From contig NOKP01000001.1 in the NCBI GenBank assembly GCA_002682825.1, forward strand, positions 498,501 through 562,500: a stretch of DNA of 64,000 nt, given 5' to 3'. The translations under genes and the position numbers were made by a program. Of this stretch, positions 21,540-33,033 are shown in pieces (within the stretch, counting starts at the first letter, position 1; each line of letters opens with the position of its first letter). The DNA is from Neonectria sp. B-13 (taxonomy: Eukaryota; Ascomycota; Sordariomycetes; Hypocreales; Nectriaceae). The notes under the pieces were generated by a model that saw nothing but the letters and a program-made list of their open reading frames with translations, did no database searches and was not told the origin of the DNA.

Positions 21540-24222
21540 ATGGCCTCCCTAACTCCAGAATCAACTGACAATGTCCCGCCACCGCGAACGCCAAACGTGA
21601 AGCGGAGATTGCAAACATGGACACAGGAACAAATTGTGAATCGCGTGGGCTTCGCAGATCCGTTGGGTATGAATGGTCCTGCAAAGAAAGCCCAGCTGTT
21701 TTCTATCATACGCTAACTGTTTGTACTTCAAGCTACGATCCCTGAACACGAACTCCGAGAGGGTATTCGAATCCTGTCTGGGAAACTCCCATCTGTCGAA
21801 ATTTCCGAATTAGAACGTGCCGTCGAAGTAGCAAGAGTTGCAGATGTTTATTACGATGTCGCAAAAGGCGACACTCCCGATACATCTCTCCCTGTGACGC
21901 TCACTGAACATGAAAAGCTGAGCCTGGTCGCAGAGCGAGAGAAGCTGTTCTCCCAGAGGGGTATGCTCGTCATCATATGCACCGTCTCGCTTGCTGCGTT
22001 TCTCCAAGGCCATGTCCAGTCATCCATCAACGCGGGGAGCTTGTTTGCAAACAACGTTGGCATCGACCGCGACGAGCCCAATGCTACGGATGGAAAGTCT
22101 GGTGGCGACTGGAAGCTCGGGGCGATGAACGCGAGTCCTTTTCTCGCCGCGGCGTTTCCCGGTGCTCCGCTGTCGCTTCCTGTGAATTACTGCGTCGGTC
22201 GTCGAGGTGCCCTCGGACTCTCCGCTATTCTCATCATCGCAAGCTCTCTGGGCTCGGCGTTTGCAAAAACCTGGTATCAGGTTCTTGGTGCCAGAATTGT
22301 CGGCGGAGTTGGTAAGGTTCCCATTCCCGCAAGGCATGTCCCCCCAGCCAACTAACTCATGCAGGGATGGGCATCAAGGCAGTCAGTGCCCCTATTCTAG
22401 CATCCGAAACTGCAGTGGGATACTGGAGAGGATCTACAATCCTCGCTTGGCAATTATGGTAGGCTCAACCAAGTTTCCTTATCTCGGTTGTGGTGTGGTG
22501 ATGCGCTCACTAATCACCGTTCTCAGGGTCGCCTGTGGCATCATGATTGGGTTTGTTGTCAACCTTGTCATCGCTGCCGCTGCTCAAACCCTCGACTCTA
22601 AGCCTGATACCAAAAGCGATCACCGCCTCTTGACCTTTCAGCTGATACTAGGTGCTCCCTTTGTTCCTGCGCTGCTTCTCGTCGTTGCTGTCTGCTTCTG
22701 TTACGAGAGTCCCAGGTTCTATATGCGCCCAAACACGCCCAATTACAATCTGGCATGCGCTCTCAAGATCCTCGAAAAGGTTCGCGAGACTAGGGTAAGC
22801 ATTTACCCAACACCGTGCTCATGATGCTCAAGCCTAATACGTTACAACTGTAGCTTCAAGCTCTGCGGGATCTGTTCCTCATTTGGTGGTCCAACAAAGA
22901 GCCAACGAACGATGACTGCGGCAACGATACAGATGACGCGACACCTCAAAGCAGCGAGTTGGATGCTGGGTTATCCTATGCAGCCCGCGCCCATGTAGTG
23001 TTCAAGCTCTCTGCGGGCCAATACAAGACTCTCTTCCAGAAGCGAAGACTAAGGAATGCGATTTGGAGTACCTGCACCGTGGCTTTAGCACAGCAGTTAT
23101 GCGGAAGTACGTATCTAGACTAGATGCTTTATTAATCCTACCTAACAAAATAATTTAGTTAACGTATTCGCCTTTTACTCCAGTGAGCAACCCCGAAGCC
23201 CACAAAGAACGTTGTTAATGCGTTCGCAGACGAACTATTTAGTCGATATGGCGTCGAGAAGAGCATGATTTACAGCTTAGGCTTTGGTACGTCCTCGTCA
23301 TCTTTCTAGGTCCCCAATTGTGACAAGGGACGAACACTGATTTGTTGATAGGTGCTGTGAACTTCTTCTTCGGTCTGTTCGCTATGAGGTCAGTAAATGA
23401 TGCATCCCAGTTGTTTCATCACTAAATCTTATCAGGTCTATCGATGTAATGGGTCGAAGACGTTGGCTCCTGTTTACACTCCCACTGATGGCTCTTTTCC
23501 TGATGGCGTCGGCCATAGCCTTTCCAGTAGATGATGTCGAATTCCCTGCTATTAACACCAGGGTCATAGTTGGAGTTGCTTTTATTTATCGTGAGCACTC
23601 TCCTATATCTGTTTGCGAGAGTGTCCTAACATCATCTTAGTGTTTGTAGCAGCGTACTCTCCTGGACTTGGTACATCCATCTTCTTTTCTCTGGGGTGGG
23701 GTGAATTGTTTGCTGACGCTTTCAGGTCCTATCCCGTTCACTCTGGCATCCGAAAGGTTAGTATCATTTTACACGGAGGTATTACAAAGCTAATTACTAG
23801 GTAGCTTCCCATTGTCGCATCGAGAAGCTGTATGTCAAACTCGATATCTCTTAGACCATGCTCTAATCCTGATCATGTAGGGCGCCTCGGTTGCAATATC
23901 AATCAACCTATTGTTTGCGGGGCTCTTGACCATTCTCTTGCCGACTATTAACACAAATTTGAAGACACCTGGAACCTTGGGATTCTTCTCTGGACTGAAT
24001 GTAATAGCATTCACCTTGATTTATTTCCTAGTCGAGGAAACAAAGCAGCTCACTCTCGAGGAGCTGGACCTGGTGTACGACAATCCGAAAAGCATGTTCG
24101 CGGGCTACCAGCTCAAGTATAATATGCCTTACTACCTGAAAAGGTGTGTACATCGGAAAGACAATGTCGAGGAGCCGCAAACATACGAAAGCTATGCGAT
24201 GGAGAATCAAGATCACTCGTGA
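21540..24222 (+). CDS. MFS sugar/polyol-type transporter, thirteen exons
   Basis: Exons 21540-21666, 21733-22311, 22365-22458, 22527-22794, 22854-23106, 23159-23182, 23230-23286, 23352-23388, 23436-23590, 23641-23670, 23726-23756, 23805-23829 and 23881-24222 give 673 residues with all phases consistent. Sugar-porter landmarks appear across splice junctions: CVGRRGALG after TM2, VGGVG|MGIKAVSAPILASE in TM4, GYWRG, CYESPRFYM after TM6, QQLCGINVFAFYSS in TM7, IDVMGRRR, YSPGLGPIPFTLASESFP and FLVEETKQLTLEELD after TM12. The roughly 120-residue hydrophilic N-terminal extension is long but seen in fungal members. It should import a sugar, polyol or similar solute by proton symport at the plasma membrane. 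It stands beside an FAD oxidase, a secreted hydrolase and a regulator, so coordinated uptake and catabolism is plausible but inferred. Confidence 0.88.
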
Positions 24223-25546
24223 ACGGGGTGGCGGATGACGTGCAGTGTACTAAGATAGTCAAGACATTCTCGGTGTTGCGACGCGGGCAAGCTTGGAATG
24301 TGCATTGACGATCTAAGGGCCTTAGGTCCAAGGTAGTTCGCGAATGCGTGTCCAGTCATGTTGAGTTAATCTACGTCTCAGCATCAGCCCCAGATCGTTC
24401 GTTAGAGCACGTAGTAATTTAACAGAGGCCCGCGTATCGTGTTGTCGAGCCTGGCTACAATGGTCGGATGTGAAGGCTCTTGTACCCCAGCACGCGATGA
24501 AAGCCAACAGAGCATTCCCGCATACTTCCCCCGTTTTCTGGGAACATTAATAGCTATGAGGAACATCAAGCAAATATAAGCAGTCTTAATTTTCCCGTGG
24601 AAGCGTGATGAGGTTCATGGCCAAGAACACCTTGCCCATGATGCGAAATATCCTGTTCATGACAAACAGCGAGAGTAAGGTATACACAGTGCTGAATGGG
24701 CGAGGCATGAATCGCACATAATATCCTGTGTTGTGCGGAGTATGCATGAATGGACGGCATACCCCATGTGTGGCCTTCTCTATGCGCCTGTCACGCAGGC
24801 CTTGTCCGTTATAGTGAAAGTATGTGCTTACTGATTGCTGCATCTGATCGCTGAATGCATTCCTAGCTTGGCGGTTAGTTCTAGAACTTGTTTTCCGCGA
24901 CGTGCATCATGTGCCTTCATCAGACGGTGAAGGAGACTGGAAAGTAGCTCCATCCTTCGGCTTGGCCACGGTACCTTCCACCCCTCATTTAAACTGATTC
25001 CGGACTGAAAGGACTGGACCGTTATTCATCTGGAACACTCGAGCCGCTGAGATTGGTTTACTCGAGTGGCTGCGTGTGCAATTGACGTAACGATCATGCA
25101 CGCTAACACATGCATTAGTTGCCGTACTCTCACATCTTCCTTGCCCGGCAAGTTGCTCTAGATAGTCCAGCTAGCTGCATAAACGTCCCTTCTAAGCCTT
25201 TCAGCTCAATAGTTTCAAGCCACGCTTCACCGTCCAAGCCCATCCTAAAGTGTGATGTCTCAGTCGCTGTTTCTCTGGTACCAATACGAATACCCACTTC
25301 ATATTTGGAACTTGCGGTCAAGAACGCAAAAAAGGCTTTGTGATATGTGACAGCTTTTCGCTCGCCGGCACCGCATTGCTTGCCATTTTCGTTATTTCCT
25401 TCATGTAACTGGGACTGCAAACGGATCATTGTCTCCGCTGCTGGGATTCATCGCATGGTAGCTACAAGTATGACCATGCCGGCTCGGTAGACTAAACACA
25501 ATGTTATAGTGCCCATAGTAGTACGCGACCATCTCTTACCATACAA
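24223..25546 (+). other. Intergenic region
   Basis: No gene or clear repeat is seen. Its right end should hold the promoter of the FAD oxidase at 25547. Confidence 0.45.
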
Positions 25547-27160
25547 ATGATGGATTCACAAGTGTACGACGTCGTTGTAGTGGGTGGTGGCCCCATTGGG
25601 TTGTCCGCCGCCTACGAAGTGGCCAAAGCCGACAAGAAGGTTATTGTGCTTGAGCAAAACAACTTCTTCAACCAGGCTGGAAGCTCAGGCGACTTGGCAC
25701 GCATGTTTCGAACCATATACGGAGAGCCTTCTTTGTCATTCACCAACGTCTAGCTAACAAACTCTGAAAAGTATACGGAAAACTACATGGCCGACCTCGC
25801 AAAGAAGGCTATGGGACATTGGGACGCTTTGGAAAAAGATGCAGGCGTCTCATTGCGCTGGATGAGTGGTCTCCTCAACTTTGGAGACAAGCATTTTGGC
25901 GAGAAGAGCCCTGAAGGTATCACGCATGACCGCAGCATGTTGGCTCCAAGCTAATGAATGACAACTAGGAACGTTGATCGGGCCCATTGCCAATTTAGAG
26001 AGGCTCAAGATGCACTTCCAAGAGCGTAGGTCCACAACTACTTGATTATGCATTGCTAGAGGGCTCTACTTACTTTGGACTCCCAGTGACTGCCAAGGAG
26101 ATTGAAGCCCAGTATCCTTTCAAGAATCTCAACCCCGAGTGGACGGGACTCTATGCTCCCGACAATGGCGTCATCAACGTACAGCAGCTTCTACGGAGCC
26201 TTCTTAGCCTAGCCAAGGACTACGGCGCTCAGACTAAACAGCATACAAAGGTCGAACGGATTGTGCCTTCAGAGAACGACGGCTCTATCTGGAATGTCCA
26301 TACAATCTCCCACAATGGGAAAATAATGGTCTACTCCACCAAGAAGATCATCATTGCCTGTGGCAGCTACGTCAACCACGTCTTGAAACCCAGCTTTGGC
26401 ATCTCCCTTAATCTGGACATTTGGGAAATGGTTGCAAGCTATTTCAATGCAAACTCTGGACCTAGCGGCACCATCTTTCCTAGTACGTTCGACTTGTGTA
26501 TTGGTGAAAGCACCTAACGTAATCTACAGGCATGTGGTTTCAGTTTGCGCCCATGGAAGACGGCAGATCACGCCTCTTCTACGGTATGCCTGCAGTCCCA
26601 TGGGGTCCTCCTAATGCTGTACGCATTGCAGTGGATGCCGCGTCCAGAACAATCAAGGACCCAGATGAGAGGCAAACCAATGTCTTCAATCCAGAAGATA
26701 TTCGTGACACTCAAAACTTCATCAGGGATCACATCGAGGGTGTTGACTACACTGTTCCAGCCTCAACCGTCAGCTGCCTGCAGACAAATGTTTTCGGTAT
26801 GATAAGCGTTGTGCTCAAGTAGACTATGCACTAATAATGGTAGATAACATGTTCGTCCTTGACTTCATCCCGCAGAAGTATCTCTGCGGCGGTGCTGAGA
26901 AAAGCATCGCTGTCTTTACTGCTGGTTGGGTTATGAAATTTGTACCGCTTCTTGGTAAGGCTTTGGCAGATATGGTTTTGAGCGGCAAGTCCGACTATGC
27001 CATCGAGCAATTCGCGATCACTCGCATTGATCCTGAGAATGGAAAAGGCATCATTGTGGACGGAACTGAAGCGATTTCAATGGCGAATATTAGCTCATTT
27101 TCCCGTGCGAAACAAGCAGAGGGCTCTTCGCGTCGAGGTCACCAGACTGTCAACAATTGA
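25547..27160 (+). CDS. FAD-dependent oxidase (monomeric sarcosine / N-methyltryptophan oxidase family)
   Basis: Exons 25547-25717, 25772-25916, 25969-26025, 26087-26482, 26530-26796 and 26844-27160 give 450 residues. VVVVGGGPIGLSAAYEVAK is the N-terminal dinucleotide-binding motif. Next come SSGDLARMFRTI|YTENYM, LLNFGDKHFG, AKEIEAQYPFKNL, PDNGVINVQQLLRSL and IIIACGSYVNHVL. SCLQTNVFDNMFVLD holds the Cys that in this family binds FAD covalently, and FTAGWVMKFVPLLGKALAD is the conserved C-terminal flavin segment. Known reaction: oxygen-dependent oxidation of a secondary amine or amino acid, releasing peroxide. Four introns are GT-AG with good acceptors. The first (25718-25771) has acceptor and branch point but no GT at the expected donor, so the gene may be damaged, use a rare donor or contain a sequence error. 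No peroxisomal C-terminal tripeptide is seen. Confidence 0.8.
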
Positions 27161-27872
27161 GATGAAGTATCACAAGTTTTCCGAGTTTCCTCCTTCGTTT
27201 AGATGTATCTACAGGTAGCATGAGAGTGCCGTGGCCACTGCGAGAATATGCATCTACTTCCGAGATAACGCCTAATAGTAGAAGGAAACAGTGATTAGTT
27301 GACAAATAAATAAAAGTCTTCAGTTATTATGCAAATGCCAGTCTGTTGATGACTTGGGCATCGATGTTGACTTTCAACGACATTCATATATTCGATGTGG
27401 AGAAGTCAAGCTAACCGTGTATTTCACACTTCGCTAGCTGCCCAACGGCAGCACCAATGTCTAGTACGTCAACGATCAGGTACTGGCAAGCACCCAAGTC
27501 AATATACCGAGAATTTTGGGCATTTTGTTTATCAACATGTGGAGTAACAGTGGTCCATGGTCAGGCCACATGGCTATTGGTGATAATGGCAGGCTTGACA
27601 TTCAGTAGATCAAGATGGCATTCAACACTCCTTTGGGGCGAAAGACATACCTGATGAAAGTATGACATGCACAATTAACAAGGGACCCGGAAATCCAGTT
27701 GAGGCTAGAGGAAAGAGAACTGCAGCGAGTTGAAGGCTGTGCTTTGTGTCACTGATAGGGGCCTGGACGATGGTGTAAATCAATATCTTGAGGCTACTAT
27801 GTTTCAGCTCCGATACTTGATAGACCTCATTCCTTGATTTCAGACAACTGAGAATCCCTCCATTTGTGTTTC
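27161..27872 (+). other. Intergenic region between convergent genes
   Basis: No supported gene. It holds the 3' flanks of the FAD oxidase (+) and the secreted hydrolase (-). Confidence 0.45.
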
Positions 27873-30047
27873 TCAGCTTTCAAAGGGGACTAAATACGGA
27901 TCCGATACAGAATTCCTAGTCATACCTGGCGAGTACACGGAAAAAAGAGTCCCGTTCTGTGCCACTGGAAGTCTCCCAGTTCGGAGGAACTCCTTCGTAA
28001 TCTCACTTGAGGGCCGTTGGGCGTCTTTAAATATTGTTACAAGGTATTTTCACTCGATATGTCCAGAGGTGATGCTTACTAAGAAAAGAGACGTGTCCGT
28101 CTCCGTGGCGATCGACGAGAGCCGACTGAGGAGCTTGGTCCCATGCGAATGTCGTCCATTCCGTTGGCGCACTGAAAGCACATTTTTAGTAAAACTCGTC
28201 TTGGATGAACTGCACCTAAGATGCACAACGGTAGGAATGGCCTTACTCAACATCGAAATCTGCTGTTACCAATAGCATCCGCTGCGTGACTGGTGTTTTG
28301 ATTTCAGGGGGTACATAGAATGGCCAGCCGGAGCAGTATAGCTTGAAGAAGAAAAGTTAGCGAGTATCTTGATTGTGGATGTCTTCCACTTACCTGAAGT
28401 TGCCAAATGAGGGTCAATCCAATTCCGGTATTGTCAATCTGTCGGGAATTTAGCTAGGATGTGACCGGAGACGCAGCTAATCTTCACTTACAGCAAGTCC
28501 CGCTTCCCATGATGTTTTGAATTGCGCATAATCGAAGGTGTTATATGCTTTCCGGTGGATTAATTGGCGACTAGGTAGACTTGGAGATGGATATTTGACG
28601 TACCGACATCGCCGCACTCAAGAGGAAGAGCCACAGTGGATTCGACGGTTAAGGTGGAGCCAGCCAGCAGCGACGTGAAGTTCCCTTTCAATGCACTGGC
28701 CAGTGTTTCTGTAATTGCATGAAAGTCGGGCTGGCCTTGAAAGCCCGAAAGGATGGACGACTGCACAGCTGCTAGGGGGATCACATCCGAACAATTACCT
28801 TTACAAGAGCGCTCTGCCTCTCGTACATCTGTCAATATCTGTAAAATGGCCTAGATATCGAACCTCGTATTAGGTACTGACTCTGTAAAGTCATTTTGGA
28901 CCTACCTTTGGAACACTTCCTCGGCCGCCCTTGTGAAAGGGACAAGCATCGTAATTCTCGCAATATGCATCTGCCCGTAGCACAGCTCGGTTCTGTGCCT
29001 TCACACCGGCTTGTGCTTTGTCATATAAAGTCTGTATTGGTTAGCTAATGAAGGTCCATTTGGAAGCTTTTGATCGCGTACCCGTCCATGAGGCGCAACA
29101 GCGTCTAAGGCGAAATGCCCAACTCGATTCGGAAACGTGAATGCATATTGCTGGGCCCTGTACGACCCACTAGATAACTTCAATTAGTTGCGTAGGTCAT
29201 CTTGTAGCATGCTGTGTTACTCACTATGACTCTCCCAGAAAGTGAATCGTGCGATAGCCAAGCGCCCTGCGAATTTGCTCGTAGTCTTGTACTACTTCTC
29301 TTGTCCCAAGATGCTGAACGATTCCCGGTGGCGAGCTTGAATCGATCCAGGACTGAAACATGTCAGCCGACGCTTGGCGATATACGTCGAACTCGGACTG
29401 ATTCTGAGGGCTTGAGAGAGTTAGAAGCCGATTGTAGATTCAAAGAAACATGTTGTCAGTAACTCACTATGCCAATGGTAGGGCGCCAAAAACGTCGAGC
29501 GATACATTGACCGGGTTAGAGCTGTAAGTTCCTCTAAGATCCATCACTATAATTTCCAAGATGATTAGCCGCTTTGAGAAGCTCTTTGGGCTATCGTGTC
29601 AGGCTTCATACTCATCAGGTCGTAATCCATGAGACCAGAAAACATGGCGTTCTGGTTGAGAGCCGCCTCCCAAGCAAGAACCGCTCCAGGATCGCTTCCG
29701 CCAGGATTCCTGAGTCAAAGTCAGTAAAAACGGACAAAACAAATGCTTTCCATTGGGTCGAATTACACAAAGAGCACTCCCCGAGGCTTGAGTGGGCGAT
29801 ACATGGCTAGCCCCAGAGTGATCATGTTTTCCTGAGACTTGGGCTTAGAATAGTCCATTGGGACTTCAATCTGGCCGCAATGGAGAGCCTTCGGTAGATT
29901 GGAAAGATCTACACCCGTAAGGTTAATCGTAGAAGGAACGTGTTCTTTACAGCTAACCCAGCGTATTGTGCTGTGACAAGGTCGACTGGTGGATCCATAT
30001 GTGGCCAGAGAGAGGAGTATTCCACAAAGTTGAAGTTTAGAAATCAT
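27873..30047 (-). CDS. Secreted alpha/beta hydrolase with TAP-like C-terminus, twelve exons
   Basis: Exons (minus) 30047-29767, 29709-29612, 29546-29468, 29410-29225, 29169-29082, 29031-28906, 28838-28604, 28547-28492, 28438-28394, 28341-28247, 28171-28080 and 28024-27873 give 510 residues with consistent phases. MISKLQLCGILLSLATYGSTS looks like a signal peptide. Then come LHCGQIEVPMDYSKP (the CG/VPLDY block of this family), FVNPGGSDPG (oxyanion strand), MMDLRGTYSSNPV, the nucleophile GESYG, ADAYCENYDACPFHKGG, LYCSGWPFYVPP, TADFDVDAPTEW (acid) and RHGDGHVSF (histidine). Known relatives are tripeptidyl-aminopeptidase/proteinase-like or ester hydrolases acting outside the cell. Its start faces the 3' end of a Zn2Cys6 gene on the same strand 418 bases upstream. 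Substrate (peptide or ester) is unresolved. Confidence 0.85.
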
Positions 30048-30464
30048 GGTTGAGATTTGGAGAACTGGGTAATTCTGAGATGGAAGAAAGCGCTTTCCAC
30101 CCTAGAACGCAGGGCGGCATGGTCCATTTATAGGTCTTTCTACTGTACAAACGGACGGCTGCTGGAACAGGAGGAAACTCTGGAGTGCTTACGCCGCGCC
30201 CGTGCCCGCGCCTTGTATGGATGTTGATCGACGAGTGACGCAAAAAGGCTCCAGAATCCTTTGATTTGATTCGCTGGTTCGTACTCGCTTGTGAACTGCG
30301 CCAAGGTTCCGCTCTGAACATTCCTCTAGTCTAATCGCTCGACCACCAGCATGCGATTGTGATATGGCAAACTGCACACTTATTGAACATTTATTCATTT
30401 CAATTTAGACTGCCACTCACACCCCTGTACCAAATTGTGCTAGTACTTCCCACGTGGTCTTCTC
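30048..30464 (-). other. Spacer / promoter of the secreted hydrolase
   Basis: No coding evidence is seen. It separates the regulator (end 30465) from the hydrolase start (30047), both on the minus strand. Confidence 0.5.
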
Positions 30465-32213
30465 CTACAGGAAGTCGCCTAGTCGAGAGAGAAGACCCGT
30501 TACTTGCCAAGAAACACTATCACTTCCTTCTAGCCCCCCCGAAAACCGTACAGTAGCTGGTTCATCCTCGTTCATCGAATCCGTAACAGTCTCGTTGTGT
30601 ATCCTTATTGGGTCTATGAGAGCCTCTTCGCCAGGCTGTCCGACGTGCAATGTCTCCTCCATGCCTATTTTCCATGCAGACGCTGCACACATAGTGTCGC
30701 GATGCCACATTCCCTCGCGATCTGGGGCAATTCTTAGTAGTTGCAAAGCTTTGCGTCGAGTTTTCGGCTCTCGACACTTGAGGGCGATGTAGAATAAACT
30801 CGGGATTGCTCCCGAGTCCAAGGATAGAACTGGCAATGACAAATCCCTAACGAGATTATTGAGGAGAGACTCGGATAGTGAGAGCAAATGAATGAATTCG
30901 GCGGTGTACTCGTCATAACTCATTTCTGTCTCGGAGAAGAGAGTCTTCAAGAAAATGACGGTCATGAGATGGTCTATCTCGAGGCGGATGAAAGCCGGCT
31001 CTGCTGTGCTTCGCCCAATCATCAAGGTTGAACTGTTCTTCAGTGCCGTCTTCCACTGATCAAGGTCCGAGAGGTAGGCATCGCGACTTATGAGAAGCTG
31101 TGTCCATTCAACTGTGTAGCGAGCGTCAGGATCATTTGCACGCTCGAAACGTTGTTTTCGCCGAATGAACTGTAAGATGGATATCATCTTGGCATCCAGA
31201 TACAGACATGCTTCTATTACAGAACGGAAGTGTGCTGGAACAGGCTTTGTGGTGAATTCAAATGGGCATTGCGGTGGGCTCGAATTAAAGTCGGATAATG
31301 GGCAACCGTGAATCGTGGCTTGGATCTGTAAGCTGGCATAAATCGAGAGAATTCCATCATGTACTGTGTCCAAAGATGCGACCCCTGAAGCAGGCGATCT
31401 TTGCACGTCGAGTAAGATGGACAGGCCACCTTTGAGATGTCTCAACGCCGTAGCAAAATCGTTCCTTAGGAACTCTAGCCATACAAACAAAAGACAGCAA
31501 CTTAGCACCACTTGGTTGGGAAGGCTCCCAGACTGTAGGTCTTGAGACAGGCATCTGACAGCCTTGGTGTACTCCACGAGAGCGTGTTGGCTGGTTGGAG
31601 TCTCAAGCACGCCTTGCGAACGGTGTGTTTTGTGTTCTTTGCGTAGATATGCTTCATAGAGAGCACCTACTGCATTCAGAGAACGCCGGACTGTCGGGTG
31701 TGTATCTGCAGTCTGCAAGACAAGTTGTGTCCAATTGGTCGGCTCAAAGTTGTGAGAGAAGTCGTTTCGCGATATCAAGCAAAAGACATGGAGGGCACGC
31801 TTTTCGCTGACGGTTCCGGTATTTGACTGGACTATCGCAGGTATTGATGTTTCCAATACAGGTGGTGAAGTTACTATGCTTGTAGCTTTTTCTTTGGGTT
31901 GCGGCGGTGCGTATCCTTCACATTTTCGTCCGGTGGAAGTGCATCTCATACATTCTGGTTCGCGCTCATCGCATTTCACTCGTCGAATTCTGTTGATGAG
32001 CATGCTTCTCAGGCCAAGTAATAGATAGGAGTGGAATTTCTCGACTCACTTGCAAACAATGCAGCCTGTGCGCACTTTCGGTTTTGCCGCGCGAGGCCTG
32101 TATTCTGCTGTTGAGCTTGACGATGTGGTTTTCGCTGGGTCCGGGCAAGTTTTCAATCTCGCCAAGGGCAATCGAGAGGGCGCGTACAGGCCGTCCTCTG
32201 CTGGCGATGACAT
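30465..32213 (-). CDS. Zn2Cys6 fungal transcription factor
   Basis: Exons 32213-32050 and 31989-30465, 562 residues, one 60-base intron (GTGAGT donor, AACAG acceptor) that splits the zinc cluster. From the ATG at 32213 (MSSPAEDGLYAPS), the cluster at about residues 47-75 reads TGCIVCK|IRRVKCDE, ECMRC and GRKCEGY, the six-cysteine Zn(II)2 pattern with a basic region. The rest is the helical C6-regulator body, e.g. HPTVRRSLNAVGALYEAYL, CCLLFVWLEFLRNDFATAL and ALRHLKGGLSIL. It binds DNA in the nucleus, usually at CGG triplets. Being next to a secreted hydrolase and near a transporter and oxidase, it could be their pathway-specific regulator; that is inference from position only. Confidence 0.9.
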
Positions 32214-33033
32214 TGTAGATAGGTACAAACAAGGTCTGTCTGAGTTATTCGGAATACCGCGGATGTGATCTTGGAGAATTGAAATACCGGCAGCCAACGC
32301 GTCAGCATGGTTGTGGACAAGGCTTAGCGCTCATCTGGTAGATTGAAGCTGACGGATCTGTTTGGCGAGTACGAGCGAACCAATCGTTGTCGAGGATAAG
32401 CCGTCGCCTGGTGCCTAAGTTACCTGCACGTCGCTCCTTGCTGTCCAAATGGAGACTGGGCCACTTGGCTTAGAATGGACTGGTCGAAGGATTGATTCAA
32501 GGATATTTGGGCAAATAATTTAGGAAAACTGCTAATTAGATAAGGGTCAGGCTTCTTTTTCTGGAGAACTTGGTCGACTACGATTAGGGCGCAGCGTTGC
32601 CAGTCATCACAGGCTCAGCAACATCATTGAACACCGCAACTCCCAAATAATAACTGGACTGACCGTTATCAGCAGGAGAAAATGTGACAGTTTATCATGT
32701 ACAACTTTGAGGTTGTAGTCAGTTGTTGGTCTTGCGTCTTAAAACCCATCGGGCAAGTTGACATTGTATTATGTTGTAGCTGTGGGCTTCCTCTATCGAA
32801 ACCGATGGCCCAGAGGTCTCCCATGTCCACCACTTGTGAAAGTGACGTCAGGCATCTTCTCAGCAGTAATTGGATCCCAGTGTTTCCATTCCCACATCCA
32901 TTCCGCCCTTCACCACTATTTTCATGCCAATGACAATGTAAAGAAGTAAAATGGTACATTTCTCAGTGTCTCGCTACCGATCCAGTTCAAGAACGAATGG
33001 TAGGTAACGTGGCATAGCTGGCTAGAAGCCAGT
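32214..33033 (-). other. Intergenic region
   Basis: No gene is supported. The left end should be the regulator's promoter and the right end the 3' flank of the pectate lyase. Confidence 0.45.

Noticed and set aside
22207..22824. 205-codon plus-strand frame inside the sugar transporter
   Set aside because: Its 5' part is out of frame with the transporter; only the part from 22527 is a true exon, so it is not a separate gene.
25748..25771. GTCTAG...AAAG as intron 1 of the FAD oxidase
   Set aside because: It would keep phase but is only 24 bases, too short for spliceosomal removal, and leaves 11 unconserved residues in the protein.
28250..28275. Early end of the TAP hydrolase at GATGTTGAGTAA
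   Set aside because: GTAAGG there is a donor; splicing to CTTTCAG at 28172 recovers the conserved GDGH histidine motif and a normal C-terminus.
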